A stretch of DNA of 64,000 bases from Clavibacter sp. A6099 (GTDB lineage Bacteria; Actinomycetota; Actinomycetes; Actinomycetales; Microbacteriaceae): NCBI RefSeq assembly GCF_021919125.1, contig NZ_CP083439.1, forward strand, positions 2,108,001 through 2,172,000. The letters run 5' to 3'. This document shows positions 24,413 through 33,400 of the stretch, in pieces. Made by a program: the position numbers and the translations under genes. The notes under the pieces were generated by a model. It ran no database searches and was not told the DNA's origin. It saw only the letters and a program-made list of their open reading frames with translations. Every line of letters starts with the position of its first letter. The stretch's first letter is position 1.

Positions 24413-25468
24413 GTGACCGGCATCCGGCTCGATCCGCGCACCACCCCGACGGCCCGCGGGCCCCGCGCGTCCGGCGAGCGCATCCTCGCGCTCGACGTGA
24501 TCCGCGGCGTCGCGCTCTGCGGCATCGTCTTCGTCAACATCGCGCCGCTGACGCGCTTCGGCACCGCGGCCGGCTTCTACGAGACGCCCGCGCTCGACAC
24601 CGTGAGCGGCTGGCTGCAGCTGGTCGTGCAGCAGCGCTTCTTCCCCGTGTTCGCGCTGCTGTTCGGCATCGGGTTCTCGATCCTGCTTGCGTCTGCGACG
24701 CGGACCGCCGCCCGCCCGCGGCTGGTGCTCCTCCGGCGTCTGCTGCTGCTCCTCGCGATCGGCATCCCGTTCCAGTTCCTGCAACCGGGATCCGCGCTCC
24801 TCCCGTTCGCGGTCGTCGGGCTCGTGATCCTCCTGCCGAGCACCTGGCTTCCCCGGCCGGTGGTCGCGGTCGCGGCCGTGGTCGTCACGGTCGCGGGCGT
24901 GGTCGGCGCCGGCGGCGGCCTGGCGCTCATCCCGGGCGTGTTCCTGCTGGGATCCGCGCTGACCCGCTACGGCGCCGTCGAGCGGATCGGCCGGGCCCGA
25001 CGCGGGTCCCTCGTCGTGATGGCGGTGGCGACCGCGTCCGCCGTGCCGCTCGTGCTGTGGCAGGCGACCGCCGTCGAGCAGTCCGGGTTCAGCGTCGAGT
25101 CCGCCGCGGCCGGCCTCGCCATGGCGGCCGCGTGGGCGGCCCTCGTCTCGTACCTCATGACCACCTGGGCCGCACGCCCCCTCCGGGCCGCGTTCGCGCC
25201 GCTCGGGCGCATGGCCCTCACGAACTACGTCGCCGCCGCGCCTCTCATGCTCGCCGCGGGTGGGCTGCTCGACCTCCCGCACGCGACGAGCTGGGCGCCC
25301 GTGCTCGGCACCGCGGTCGCCGTGCTCGTCGGGCAGGGGATCGTCAGCGCGCTCTGGCTGCGGGTCTTCACGCAGGGTCCGCTCGAGTGGCTGTGGCGCT
25401 GGGGCACGTGGGGCCGCCGCGCACCGCTGCGGCGCGTCTCCCCGACAGCGGGTCGGGCGGGGGCGTGA
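24413..25468 (+). CDS. DUF418-type membrane protein
   Basis: A 351-residue integral membrane protein with about nine hydrophobic segments. The N-terminal signature RILALDVIRGVALCGIVFVNI and the later FFPVFALLFGIGFSILL are typical of the DUF418/YeiB group. The C-terminal part holds RMALTNYVAAAP and LEWLWRWGTWGRRAP, which close that family. Its biochemical role is unknown. GTG at 24413 follows GAGAGGCAGACA. It is 129 bases beyond the response regulator with no gene between. Confidence 0.85.
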   Translation: MTGIRLDPRTTPTARGPRASGERILALDVIRGVALCGIVFVNIAPLTRFGTAAGFYETPALDTVSGWLQLVVQQRFFPVFALLFGIGFSILLASATRTAARPRLVLLRRLLLLLAIGIPFQFLQPGSALLPFAVVGLVILLPSTWLPRPVVAVAAVVVTVAGVVGAGGGLALIPGVFLLGSALTRYGAVERIGRARRGSLVVMAVATASAVPLVLWQATAVEQSGFSVESAAAGLAMAAAWAALVSYLMTTWAARPLRAAFAPLGRMALTNYVAAAPLMLAAGGLLDLPHATSWAPVLGTAVAVLVGQGIVSALWLRVFTQGPLEWLWRWGTWGRRAPLRRVSPTAGRAGA

Positions 25469-25517
25469 CCTGACGAGCGCTTGACCTCAAGTGACCTTCA
25501 ACTGCTGGGATCGGCGC

Positions 25518-26177
25518 ATGATCATCCACGCCGTGACCCTGCCTGCCCGCGACAACGCCGAGGTGGCCGACGCCTACCGGGCGCTCGGCTTCCCGGTGCG
25601 CACGACCGAGGACGCCGTCGAGGTGGAGGTCGGGACGACCCGCCTCCGCTTCGACCGGGACCCCGGGTACCGCGGCGCGCACCACCTGGCGTTCACGATC
25701 CCGACGGGATCCTTCGCCGCCGCACGAGCGTGGATCGGCGAGCGCGCGGAGGTCATCGCGCCCGAAGGACGGGACGAGTTCGAGGGGCCGGGCACGTGGG
25801 ACTCGCGCTCGGTCTACTTCCGCGGACCCGACGCGCAGGTGCTGGAGCTGATCGAGCGCCGCGCCCTCGCCCCCGACCCCGGTGCGCGCGAGCCGTTCCG
25901 GGCATCCGACGTCGTCTCGGTGAGCGAGGTCGGCGTCGTCGTCGACGACGTACCCGCCGCGGTCGGGCTGCTGGAGGAGGCCGGCCTGCACCCCTACGGC
26001 GGCTTCGCGACGGACGGGTTCGCCGCGGTCGGCGACGTCGACGGGCTCGTGATCCTCGTGGCCCGCGGCCGGCCGTGGGTCCCCGAGGGCACGCAGGAGG
26101 CGGCCGACGTCCCGGTGGTCGTCGACGCGGGCCTCGGGCGGGAGGTCGTGCTCGGTCCCGGCACGCGGATCCTCTGA
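25518..26177 (+). CDS. VOC superfamily (glyoxalase/dioxygenase-like) protein
   Basis: A 219-residue two-module vicinal-oxygen-chelate protein. The first module has ADAYRALGFPV, the HHLAFTIPTGSF metal-histidine region near residue 55 and VYFRGPDAQVLELIERR with a metal-ligand glutamate. The second module begins with VSEVGVVVDDVPAAVGLLEEAG. ATG at 25518 gives a natural start; the GTG at 25491 has no ribosome site. The substrate is unknown. In this family it could be a lyase, dioxygenase or resistance protein. Confidence 0.8.
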   Translation: MIIHAVTLPARDNAEVADAYRALGFPVRTTEDAVEVEVGTTRLRFDRDPGYRGAHHLAFTIPTGSFAAARAWIGERAEVIAPEGRDEFEGPGTWDSRSVYFRGPDAQVLELIERRALAPDPGAREPFRASDVVSVSEVGVVVDDVPAAVGLLEEAGLHPYGGFATDGFAAVGDVDGLVILVARGRPWVPEGTQEAADVPVVVDAGLGREVVLGPGTRIL

Positions 26178-26331
26178 CGCCGCGGCGTGAGGCGCGAGGC
26201 GCGGGTCGGGATGGGGCACGCCCCCGCGCGGGGGCTGGGGACGACCGGGGTCCGCGGGCGCATCGACCGCCGTAGCGTCCTCCCCGTCCTGCGGCCCTCG
26301 CCGCGGACGTCCCCGATCCGAGAGACGCCCG

Positions 26332-27237
26332 ATGCCCGCAACACCCCCCTGGTCCCGCTCCCGCTCCGCGGCCGTCGCCGCCCTGACCCTCATCGCCACC
26401 CTCGCCGTCCCCACGGCCGCCCAGGCCGCGGCGCCCGTGCACCACCCGGTGACCCGCCCGGCCCCCGCCCACCACCAGCCGGCCGCAGCCGCCGTGGACC
26501 AGATCGTCGTCCCGGCCGCAGCGGATGCGCGCTTCGGCGGCGGCACGATCTTCGCCCCGCGGGGCGCCGGGCAGAAGGTCCTCGGATCGGTCGTCGTCAC
26601 CCCCGGGTTCCACGGCAGGAAGTCGGACATGGCCGTCTACGGCACCGAGCTCGCCGCGGAGGGCTTCGTCGTCTTCACCATCGACACGCGCGACCGCGCC
26701 GACCTCCCCGACCAGCGCGCGACCGAGATGCTCGCGGCCGCGGACTACCTCACCGGCCGGAGCGCCGTGAAGGGCGAGGTCTCCCCGGACCGCGTCGCCC
26801 TCCTCGGCTACTCCATGGGAGGCGGCGGGACGCTCCAGGCCGCGCAGGAGCGCCCGTCGATCAAGGCCGCGCTGACCCTCATGCCGTACGACTACCCGCC
26901 CGCCGGCGACCCGAAGGCGGTCCACCCCGCGTACCCGGAGCTGACGGTGCCGACGCTCATCATCACCGGGCAGAAGGACGCGACCGCGATCCCGGCGAAG
27001 TTCGGCAAGCCCGCCTACGACTCCATCCCCGCGGGCACCCCGAAGCAGTACCTCCAGCTGACGGGACTCGGCCACGCGGCCGGCATGGGGAAGCCGACCG
27101 TCGCGATCCGGGCCGCCGTCACCGCGTTCCTCGAGCGCTACCTCGACGGCGACACCGCCTATGCGAAGCAGATCTGCCCGGCCCCGAAGGTCGGCGGTCC
27201 CATCAGCGCGTCGATCAGCTCCTGTCCCGCGGGCTGA
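26332..27237 (+). CDS. Secreted cutinase/polyester-hydrolase-like enzyme (copy 1)
   Basis: A 301-residue alpha/beta hydrolase with a signal peptide (basic start, hydrophobic core at 12-28, cleavage near AAQAA at 29-33). The sequence follows the Thermobifida cutinase/polyesterase pattern: GGGTIFAP, VVVTPGF, GFVVFTIDT, the elbow GYSMGGGGTLQAA (S161), acid in TGQKDATAIP (D216), and histidine in GLGHAAG (H248). The C-terminal cysteines 282 and 298 match the disulfide closing that fold. Likely substrates are ester polymers such as cutin or lipids. A second copy follows within 150 bases, with similar sequence before each start (GAGAGACGCCC). Confidence 0.82.
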   Translation: MPATPPWSRSRSAAVAALTLIATLAVPTAAQAAAPVHHPVTRPAPAHHQPAAAAVDQIVVPAAADARFGGGTIFAPRGAGQKVLGSVVVTPGFHGRKSDMAVYGTELAAEGFVVFTIDTRDRADLPDQRATEMLAAADYLTGRSAVKGEVSPDRVALLGYSMGGGGTLQAAQERPSIKAALTLMPYDYPPAGDPKAVHPAYPELTVPTLIITGQKDATAIPAKFGKPAYDSIPAGTPKQYLQLTGLGHAAGMGKPTVAIRAAVTAFLERYLDGDTAYAKQICPAPKVGGPISASISSCPAG

Positions 27238-27385
27238 TCCCCCGCGCGTCCCGCGAGCGGATCGCCCCCAGGCCGCACGGCTGGGGATGGCGGGACGGCC
27301 TTCCGATCGCGCGCCCCTAGCGTCATGCCGCACCCTGTCCGCGGCGATCGCCGCGGAGCCCCATCCATCGAACAGAGAGACGCCC

Positions 27386-28285
27386 ATGCCCGTCATGCCC
27401 TCCGCGCTCCGCTCGCGTCCCGCGGCCGTCGCTGCGCTCGCCCTCGTCGCCACCCTCGCCATCCCCACCGCGGCCCAGGCCGCCCCCGCCCACCACGCGG
27501 CAGCCGCCCACGCCGCGGCCCACCACCACGCGCCCTTCGCGGTGCGCGCCACGGTGGTCCCGAAGACGGCCGTGAAGGCCTTCGGCGGCGGCGTCATCTA
27601 CACGCCGCAGGACACCGGCAAGGCCGTCCTCGGTGCCGTCGTCATCACCCCGGGCTTCACCGACACGAACGCCGACGAGAAGGCGACGGCCGAGCTCGTC
27701 GCCTCGCAGGGCTTCGTCGCGTTCGCCATCGACACCCTCGACGTGTACGACCTGCCCGACCAGCGCGCCACCGAGATGCTCGCCGCGGCGGACTACCTCA
27801 CCGGGACGAGCGCGGTGAAGTCCGAGGTGTCCGCGAACGACGTCGCCCTCCTGGGCTACTCGTTCGGCGGCGGCGGCACGATGCAGGCGGCGCAGTCGCG
27901 CCCGTCCATCAAGGCAGCGGTCACGCTCATGCCGTACGACTTCCCGCCCGCGGACCAGCCGGACGCGCAGTACCCGGCGTACCCGAAGCTGACGGTGCCC
28001 ACGCTGGTCATCACGGGCCAGAAGGACGAGGTCGCCGTCCCCGCGGAGTTCGGCAAGCCCGCGTACGACTCCATCCCGGCGGGCACGCCCAAGCAGTACC
28101 TGGAGCTGAAGGGCCTCGGTCACGCGGCGGGCGAGCACGTGCCGGTCGCCACGATCCGCACCGCCGTCACCGCGTTCCTCAAGCGCTACCTCGACGGCAA
28201 CAGCGCCTACGCGAAGTTCATCTGCCCGGCGCCGAAGGTGGGCGGTCCCATCAGCGCGTCGGTCAGCTACTGCCCGAAGGGCTGA
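27386..28285 (+). CDS. Secreted cutinase/polyester-hydrolase-like enzyme (copy 2)
   Basis: A 299-residue paralogue of the preceding enzyme. Signal peptide to about residue 31 (AAQAAPA), a His/Ala-rich linker, GGGVIYTP, VVITPGF, GFVAFAIDT, the elbow GYSFGGGGTMQAA, TGQKDEVAVP and GLGHAAG, then two C-terminal cysteines in ICPAPKVGGPIS and SYCPKG. The met in the elbow of copy 1 is phenylalanine here. Tandem duplication is obvious, since long identical stretches remain near the C-terminus. A strong hairpin ends the pair. Confidence 0.82.
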   Translation: MPVMPSALRSRPAAVAALALVATLAIPTAAQAAPAHHAAAAHAAAHHHAPFAVRATVVPKTAVKAFGGGVIYTPQDTGKAVLGAVVITPGFTDTNADEKATAELVASQGFVAFAIDTLDVYDLPDQRATEMLAAADYLTGTSAVKSEVSANDVALLGYSFGGGGTMQAAQSRPSIKAAVTLMPYDFPPADQPDAQYPAYPKLTVPTLVITGQKDEVAVPAEFGKPAYDSIPAGTPKQYLELKGLGHAAGEHVPVATIRTAVTAFLKRYLDGNSAYAKFICPAPKVGGPISASVSYCPKG

Positions 28286-28302
28286 TCCCCTCCGCTCCAT
28301 CC

Positions 28303-28342
28303 CGCGCGGCGTCCGACCATCCGGTCGGGCGCCGCGCGGGCG
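28303..28342 (+). terminator. Strong hairpin terminator after the hydrolase pair
   Basis: An 18-base arm at 28303-28320 (CCCGCGCGGCGTCCGACC) pairs with 28325-28342 with a single G-T wobble and a four-base loop, 17 bases after the stop of copy 2. Confidence 0.8.
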
Positions 28343-28534
28343 TGTCCCCCGGGCCGCCGCCTAGGGTGGGGGACGAACCACCATCCGCCCCCGCTCGACG
28401 CGGGCCGGCCACCGAACGGAGCGCTGATCGCGCTGAGCACCACCCCGCCGCCCGGCGACCCGCGGCGCCCCCGCCGGGATCCCGGAGCCGCGCGTCCGCC
28501 GCGCCAGCGCCGCCGCCGCGTCAACCCGCAGGAG

Positions 28535-29959
28535 ATGCGCGACGTCCGCGCGCGCCTCCGCGGCACCATCTACGAGGGCACCGAGCCCGCGCACGGCCGC
28601 CTCGGCGACCTGTACTCCCCGCGCCAGATCGTCGACTTCTGCCTCGACCTCGGGGAGGTGATGCTCGCCTCCGGTGCCGACGTCCGCGCGGTCGAGATCG
28701 CCATCGTCGCCGTGAGCACGAAGTGGAACCTCGCGCCGCTGGAGCTCGACATCACGGGCACGGCCATCACCATCCAGTACGCGCCGCACGAGGGCCCGCC
28801 GCTCGTCAAGCTGCGCGTGGTCACGGCCGAGGGCAGCGACCTGCACCGGCTCTCGCTCGTGTACCAGATCGTCGACGAGCTGCTCCACGACGACCTCGAC
28901 ATGACGAGCGCCGTCGACGGCCTCGTCGAGGTGCTGAAGTCGCCGCCGCGCTGGCCGTCGTGGATCACCGACGCCGCCATGGGGCTGTTCGGCGTCTCCG
29001 TGTCGCTGCAGGCGGGCGGATCGCTTCCGGGCGCCGTCGGGGCGTTCCTGCTGATGATCGGCGCGATGGTCCTCGGCCGGCAGCTCTTCCGTCGCGGCAT
29101 CCCGCCGTTCTTCGTGGTGGCCGTGCAGTCCGCGATCGTCGCCGCCGTCGGCACGCTCGCGATCTGGTCCGGCGTCATGCCCGCGGGGAGCGCCGCCGCG
29201 ATGGTCGCCGCCGTCGTGGTGCTGATCCTCCCCCACGTCACCATCGTCACGTGGGCCCAGGACGCCATCTCCGGATTCCGGGCCATGGCGCTGTCGCGGG
29301 CCATGATCATCGTGCTCATCGTCGCGGGCATCGCCGTCGGCATCCCGGGCGGCCTCGCGCTCACGGCGGGCGTCGACATCGAGGTGGATCCGACCGACAT
29401 CACCCTCCGCTCCCTGCCCTTCTGGATGCTGCTCATCACGACGTTCTTCGCGGCAGGTGCCACCGGGATCACGCAGGGCGCGAACGCGCGCGTGATGCCC
29501 GTCGCCATCGCCGTCGCGATCGTGGGCACGACGGCGCTCTACCTCCTCAAGGCGGCGGGCGTCCCGCTGCTCGCGGGCACGTTCCTCGTCGCGACGCTGC
29601 TCGGCGCGCTCGGGACGGTGGTCGCGGCGCGCCTGCGGGTGTCGGCCACGGCGATCGCGGTGCCCGCCTTCTGCGGGTCCCTCCTGCCCTCGCTCGCGGT
29701 CGCCTCGGCGCTGCTCAACTCGATGGCCGGCACGTCGGGAGCCACGGGCGCGTTCGTCGGCGCGATGGCGACGACCCTCGCGATCGGCGCGGGCCTCGTT
29801 CTCGGCAGCCTGCTCGCGACGCCGCAGGCGCGCCGTCACCTCCGCCGCCGGGCGAAGCGCGTGGTCGTGCAGTCGGTGCGGCTCGACACGACGCCGATCG
29901 GCATCATCCGCGACCCGTCAATGCTCGATCCGCCGGCGGGCTCGGGAGGATCTGCGTGA
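28535..29959 (+). CDS. ThrE-family threonine/serine exporter
   Basis: A 474-residue protein of the ThrE (DUF1212/DUF3815) family that exports threonine and serine by proton exchange. The soluble N-terminal half has FCLDLGEVMLASGADVRAVE, the family's amphipathic signature, and IQYAPHEGPPLVKLR. About ten hydrophobic segments follow from residue 145. AGGAG touches the ATG at 28535, too close to act. The true start may lie upstream, where the same frame stays open from about 28424 (GGAG at 28418, CTG codons but no ATG/GTG). The stop overlaps the phosphatase GTG. Confidence 0.82.
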   Translation: MRDVRARLRGTIYEGTEPAHGRLGDLYSPRQIVDFCLDLGEVMLASGADVRAVEIAIVAVSTKWNLAPLELDITGTAITIQYAPHEGPPLVKLRVVTAEGSDLHRLSLVYQIVDELLHDDLDMTSAVDGLVEVLKSPPRWPSWITDAAMGLFGVSVSLQAGGSLPGAVGAFLLMIGAMVLGRQLFRRGIPPFFVVAVQSAIVAAVGTLAIWSGVMPAGSAAAMVAAVVVLILPHVTIVTWAQDAISGFRAMALSRAMIIVLIVAGIAVGIPGGLALTAGVDIEVDPTDITLRSLPFWMLLITTFFAAGATGITQGANARVMPVAIAVAIVGTTALYLLKAAGVPLLAGTFLVATLLGALGTVVAARLRVSATAIAVPAFCGSLLPSLAVASALLNSMAGTSGATGAFVGAMATTLAIGAGLVLGSLLATPQARRHLRRRAKRVVVQSVRLDTTPIGIIRDPSMLDPPAGSGGSA

Positions 29960-30579
29960 GGGAGCTCCTCCTCGTCTCGCATCCCGAGGCGACGCATCAC
30001 GTCGAGGGCGGGGTCGGCGGCTGGCACGACTCCGAGCTGACCCCGCGCGGGCTCGCGCACGCGTCCCGCATCGCATCCGCGGTCGCGACGCGCGTGCCCC
30101 CGGGGACGCCGATCCTCACGTCGGATCTGCGGCGCACGCGGCAGACCGCCGACGCGATCGCCGCCCTCGTCGGCGGGAGCCCCACGGCGGTGCCCGAGCT
30201 GCGGGAGAAGTCCTACGGCGAGGGCGAGGGCCAGCCGGACGCGTGGTTCCGCGAGCGCTTCGTCCCGCCGCCTGCGCACGGCGAGCGGATGCATCACGAC
30301 GAGGGTCTCGCGGGCGCCGAGACGAAGGCCGAGTGGGTCGCCCGCGTGTACCGCGGGATGGACGCTGTCATGGCCGACCCGGCGCCGCACCGCGTCATCG
30401 TCACGCACGGCGGGTCCGGCACGTTCGTCATCGCCCGGTGGATCGGCATGCCCCTCACTGCGCTCGACGTGGTGGGCTTCCGCCTGCCGGCCGGGAGCAT
30501 CACGCACCTGGTGGAGGACGACGTGTTCCACAACCGCACGGTCGTGACGCTCGGCGAGACCGCGCACCTCGCGGGCTGA
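29956..30579 (+). CDS. Histidine phosphatase family protein with altered RHG motif
   Basis: A 207-residue protein of the phosphoglycerate-mutase-like fold. Members normally read LVRHGET; here it is LVSHPEAT (H9 kept, Arg to Ser, Gly to Pro). Other active-site features remain: TSDLRRTRQTADAIA, the acid in ELREKSYGEGEG and IVTHGGSGTFVI with the second histidine. The altered first motif may change phosphate binding or specificity. GTG at 29956 overlaps the exporter's stop, so the two are co-translated. Confidence 0.82.
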   Translation: MRELLLVSHPEATHHVEGGVGGWHDSELTPRGLAHASRIASAVATRVPPGTPILTSDLRRTRQTADAIAALVGGSPTAVPELREKSYGEGEGQPDAWFRERFVPPPAHGERMHHDEGLAGAETKAEWVARVYRGMDAVMADPAPHRVIVTHGGSGTFVIARWIGMPLTALDVVGFRLPAGSITHLVEDDVFHNRTVVTLGETAHLAG

Positions 30580-30642
30580 GGCCGGGAGGCGCGCGCCGCC
30601 CGCCGGGAGGCGCACGCAGCGGGCGTCTGGCACGGTGGTCGG

Positions 30643-31320
30643 ATGAGGATCCTCGTGGTGGACGACGAGCGGCGGCTGGCCGACGGGATCCGGCGCGGGC
30701 TGCAGGCCGAGGGGTTCGCGGTCGACGTGGCGCACGACGGCGTCGACGGCCTGTGGTGGGCCCGCGAGAACCGCTACGACGCGATCCTCCTCGACCTGAT
30801 GATGCCCGGCCTGAGCGGCTGGGCCGTGTGCCGCACGCTCCGCGAGGAGGGCGTCTGGACGCCCGTCCTCATCCTCACCGCCAAGGACGGCGACTGGGAC
30901 GAGGTCGAGGCGCTCGAGGCGGGCGCCGACGACTTCGTCACCAAGCCGTTCGCGTTCCCCGTGCTGGTGGCGCGGATCCGCGCGCTCGTGCGCCGCGGCG
31001 CCCCGGCGCGGCCGGTCGCGCACCGCATCGGCGACCTCGTCGTGGATCCGGGTCCACGACGGGCTTCCCGCGGCGGCGAGGAGATCGAGCTGACGAGCCG
31101 CGAGTTCGCGGTGCTGGAGTTCCTCGCGCGGAACGCCGGCAGCGTCGTGTCCAAGCGAGAGGTGGTGGCGAACGTGTGGGACGACGACTTCGACGGCGAC
31201 CCGTCCATCGTGGAGGTGTACGTGGCGCACCTCCGGCGGAAGCTCGACCGGCCGTACGGCACCGCGACCATCGAGACGGTGCGAGGCGCGGGCTACCGGA
31301 TCGGCGGGTCCGATGCGTGA
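30643..31320 (+). CDS. Two-component response regulator, OmpR/PhoB type
   Basis: A 225-residue regulator. Receiver: VVDDERRLADG with acidic pair 7-8, D51 in LLDLMMPGLSGW, a threonine in LILTAKDG and the lysine of FVTKPFAF. A winged helix follows from about 130 (ELTSREFAVLEFLARNAG, then VEVYVAHLRRKLD and GAGYRIG). It overlaps the kinase gene by 8 bases. The PepSY lipoprotein gene downstream of the kinase is a plausible part of the same regulon. Confidence 0.93.
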   Translation: MRILVVDDERRLADGIRRGLQAEGFAVDVAHDGVDGLWWARENRYDAILLDLMMPGLSGWAVCRTLREEGVWTPVLILTAKDGDWDEVEALEAGADDFVTKPFAFPVLVARIRALVRRGAPARPVAHRIGDLVVDPGPRRASRGGEEIELTSREFAVLEFLARNAGSVVSKREVVANVWDDDFDGDPSIVEVYVAHLRRKLDRPYGTATIETVRGAGYRIGGSDA

Positions 31321-32641
31321 GCGGGGCCGTCGGCGCCGGTCCCTGCGCGTGCGCGCCACCACGGCGGTCGCCCTCCTCGCGCTCCTGCTCGGGGCCGTCG
31401 GCGCGGGCGCCTTCGCGCTGCTGCTCCGCGGATCCCTGGAGGACGGCGTGCGCGAGGCCGCGAGCCAGAGGCTCGAGACGGTGTCCGACGCGGTCGCCGC
31501 GGGCGGCCCGCAGGCCGTGGCCGACCTGGGCGACGACGACCTCGTGCAGGTGCTCGACGGCGACGGCCGCGTCATCGCGCACGGCGAGGACGCCGACGGT
31601 CCCGCGCTGTACGACGGCCGACGTGCCGACGACGTGGTCGTCGACGGCGAGCGCCGGCTGGTGGTCGCGGGCGACGTGGAGGACGCGGGCGACGTGACCG
31701 TGGTCGTCGCCGCGTCCCTCGAGGACGCCGACGACGCCGTCGCCGCGGTCGTGCGCCTGCTCGCCGTCGCCGTGCCGCTGGTCGTGGCGCTCGTGGCGCT
31801 GCTGGCGTGGGTGGTCGTGGGGCGCGCGCTCCGACCCGTGGAGCGGATCCGCCGCGATGCCGAGGCCGTCGGCTCGTCCCCCGGCGACGCCCGCATCGAC
31901 GAGCCCGGCACCGGCGACGAGGTCGACCGCCTCGCGCGCACCCTCAACGGCATGCTCGCCCGCCTCGAGGCGGCCCGCACGGCGCAGCGGCGCTTCGTCT
32001 CCGACGCGTCGCACGAGCTGCGCTCCCCGCTCGCGACCGTGCGGCAGCACGCCGAGCTCGCGCGCATCCACCCGGATCGCACGAGCCTCGCCGAGCTCGC
32101 CGACGTGGTGCTCGACGAGGGCGCGCGGCAGCAGGACCTCGTCGACGCGCTCCTCGTGCTCAGCCGGCTCGACGAGGGCGCGGCGCTCGACGCGCGCCCC
32201 GTGGACCTCGACGACATCGCGCTGGAGGAGGTCGCGCGCCTGCGCGGGCGATGCGGCGTGCGCGTCGACGGATCCGGCATCCGGGCTGCCCGGGTCGATG
32301 GCGACGCGCGCCTCCTCGCGCTCGCGGTGCGCAACCTCGCGGAGAACGCGGCCCGGCACGCGGCGTCCACCGTGACCGTCACCACCGCGGCCACGGTCGA
32401 GGGCGTCGAGCTCGCGGTCGACGACGACGGACTCGGGATCCCCGCCGCCGAACGCGAGCGCGTGCTCGACCGGTTCGTGCGCCTCGACGAGGGGCGCGAC
32501 CGCGACTCCGGCGGATCCGGGCTCGGCCTCGCCATCGTGCGCGCGGTCGCGGAGGCGCACGGCGGATCCGCCCGGGTGGAGGAGGCGCCGGGCGGCGGCG
32601 GCGCGCGCGTGGTGCTGCGACTGCCGGCCGCAGCGGCTTAG
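31313..32641 (+). CDS. Sensor histidine kinase, HAMP/HisKA type
   Basis: A 442-residue membrane kinase. TM1 at about 17-38, an extracytoplasmic domain to about 143, TM2 at about 147-168, then a HAMP region and the HisKA box SDASHELRSPLATVRQHAE with H234. The ATPase domain has LAVRNLAENAARHA (N-box), VDDDGLGIP (G1) and GGSGLGLAIVRAVAEAHGG (G2). It has the ordinary kinase layout. It overlaps its regulator by 8 bases and is followed 35 bases later by a PepSY lipoprotein. Confidence 0.93.
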   Translation: MRERGRRRRSLRVRATTAVALLALLLGAVGAGAFALLLRGSLEDGVREAASQRLETVSDAVAAGGPQAVADLGDDDLVQVLDGDGRVIAHGEDADGPALYDGRRADDVVVDGERRLVVAGDVEDAGDVTVVVAASLEDADDAVAAVVRLLAVAVPLVVALVALLAWVVVGRALRPVERIRRDAEAVGSSPGDARIDEPGTGDEVDRLARTLNGMLARLEAARTAQRRFVSDASHELRSPLATVRQHAELARIHPDRTSLAELADVVLDEGARQQDLVDALLVLSRLDEGAALDARPVDLDDIALEEVARLRGRCGVRVDGSGIRAARVDGDARLLALAVRNLAENAARHAASTVTVTTAATVEGVELAVDDDGLGIPAAERERVLDRFVRLDEGRDRDSGGSGLGLAIVRAVAEAHGGSARVEEAPGGGGARVVLRLPAAAA

Positions 32642-32676
32642 GGTCCGATTAAGGTGCCCCGGGTCAGGGTGGCCGC

Positions 32677-33291
32677 ATGACCACGCACACGACATCGACC
32701 ACCGCCCGCCGCGCCGCCCTGGCGCTCGCCCTCCCGCTGATCGGCGGCCTCGCCCTGGCGGGCTGCTCCGCGGGAGCCGCGCCCGTGTCCGCCCCGGGCA
32801 CCGTCCCATCCGCCGCTTCCGCCCCGGCCGCAGGCGCCGACGGTGCCACGCCGCTCGCCGCCGACGGTGCGCTCGCCGCCGCCGTCGCGACCGCGATCGC
32901 GGCCGTCCCCGGCAGCGCGCTCCTCTCCGTCGACCAGGAGGCGGGCGGTACGTCGTGGGAGGTCGTCGTCGCCGAGCAGGACGGCCGCGAGCACGAGGTG
33001 CACACGGCCGTCGACGGATCCGCGGTCACCGCCGGTCCCGTCGCCGAAACCGCCGACGCGGACGACGTCGCCGAGAACCAGGCGCTGCTCCAGGGCGCCC
33101 GCACCGCGTACGCCGACGCCGCATCGGCCATGACGGGCGCCGTCGCCGGCACGGTCACCGAGCTCGGCCTCGACGAGGACGGCGGTCGGATCCTCTGGGA
33201 GGGCGACGTCGTCGATGCGTCGGGCATCACGCACGGCGTGCGGGTCGACGCGGGCTCGGGCGAGGTGGTCGACCAGAGCGTCGACGACTGA
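32677..33291 (+). CDS. PepSY-domain lipoprotein
   Basis: A 204-residue secreted lipoprotein. A basic N-terminus and hydrophobic stretch end in the lipobox LAGC, so Cys30 should be lipidated. A linker rich in Ala, Pro and Ser leads to two PepSY-like repeats, one ending in HEVHTAVDGSAV, the other holding ILWEGDVVDASGITHGVRVD. PepSY domains often bind or inhibit peptidases or act in envelope signalling. Its place just behind an OmpR-type pair is common in actinobacteria and suggests it belongs to that system. Confidence 0.85.
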   Translation: MTTHTTSTTARRAALALALPLIGGLALAGCSAGAAPVSAPGTVPSAASAPAAGADGATPLAADGALAAAVATAIAAVPGSALLSVDQEAGGTSWEVVVAEQDGREHEVHTAVDGSAVTAGPVAETADADDVAENQALLQGARTAYADAASAMTGAVAGTVTELGLDEDGGRILWEGDVVDASGITHGVRVDAGSGEVVDQSVDD

Positions 33292-33400
33292 GGCCGGAGC
33301 GCCGTCCCCGGCGCCGGCGGGGATCCGCCGCCGGGGCCGGGCCTAGCCTGGGAGGACCTGTCCCCCCGAGGGACGCCACCCACTCGCGAGGAGGATCCCC

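Noticed and set aside
27325-30579. A 1084-codon open frame on the plus strand
   Set aside because: It runs through the second cutinase-like gene and the ThrE exporter in another frame. Only its last 207 codons (29956-30579) are real, as the histidine phosphatase. The rest is Arg/Pro/Gly-rich shadow translation.
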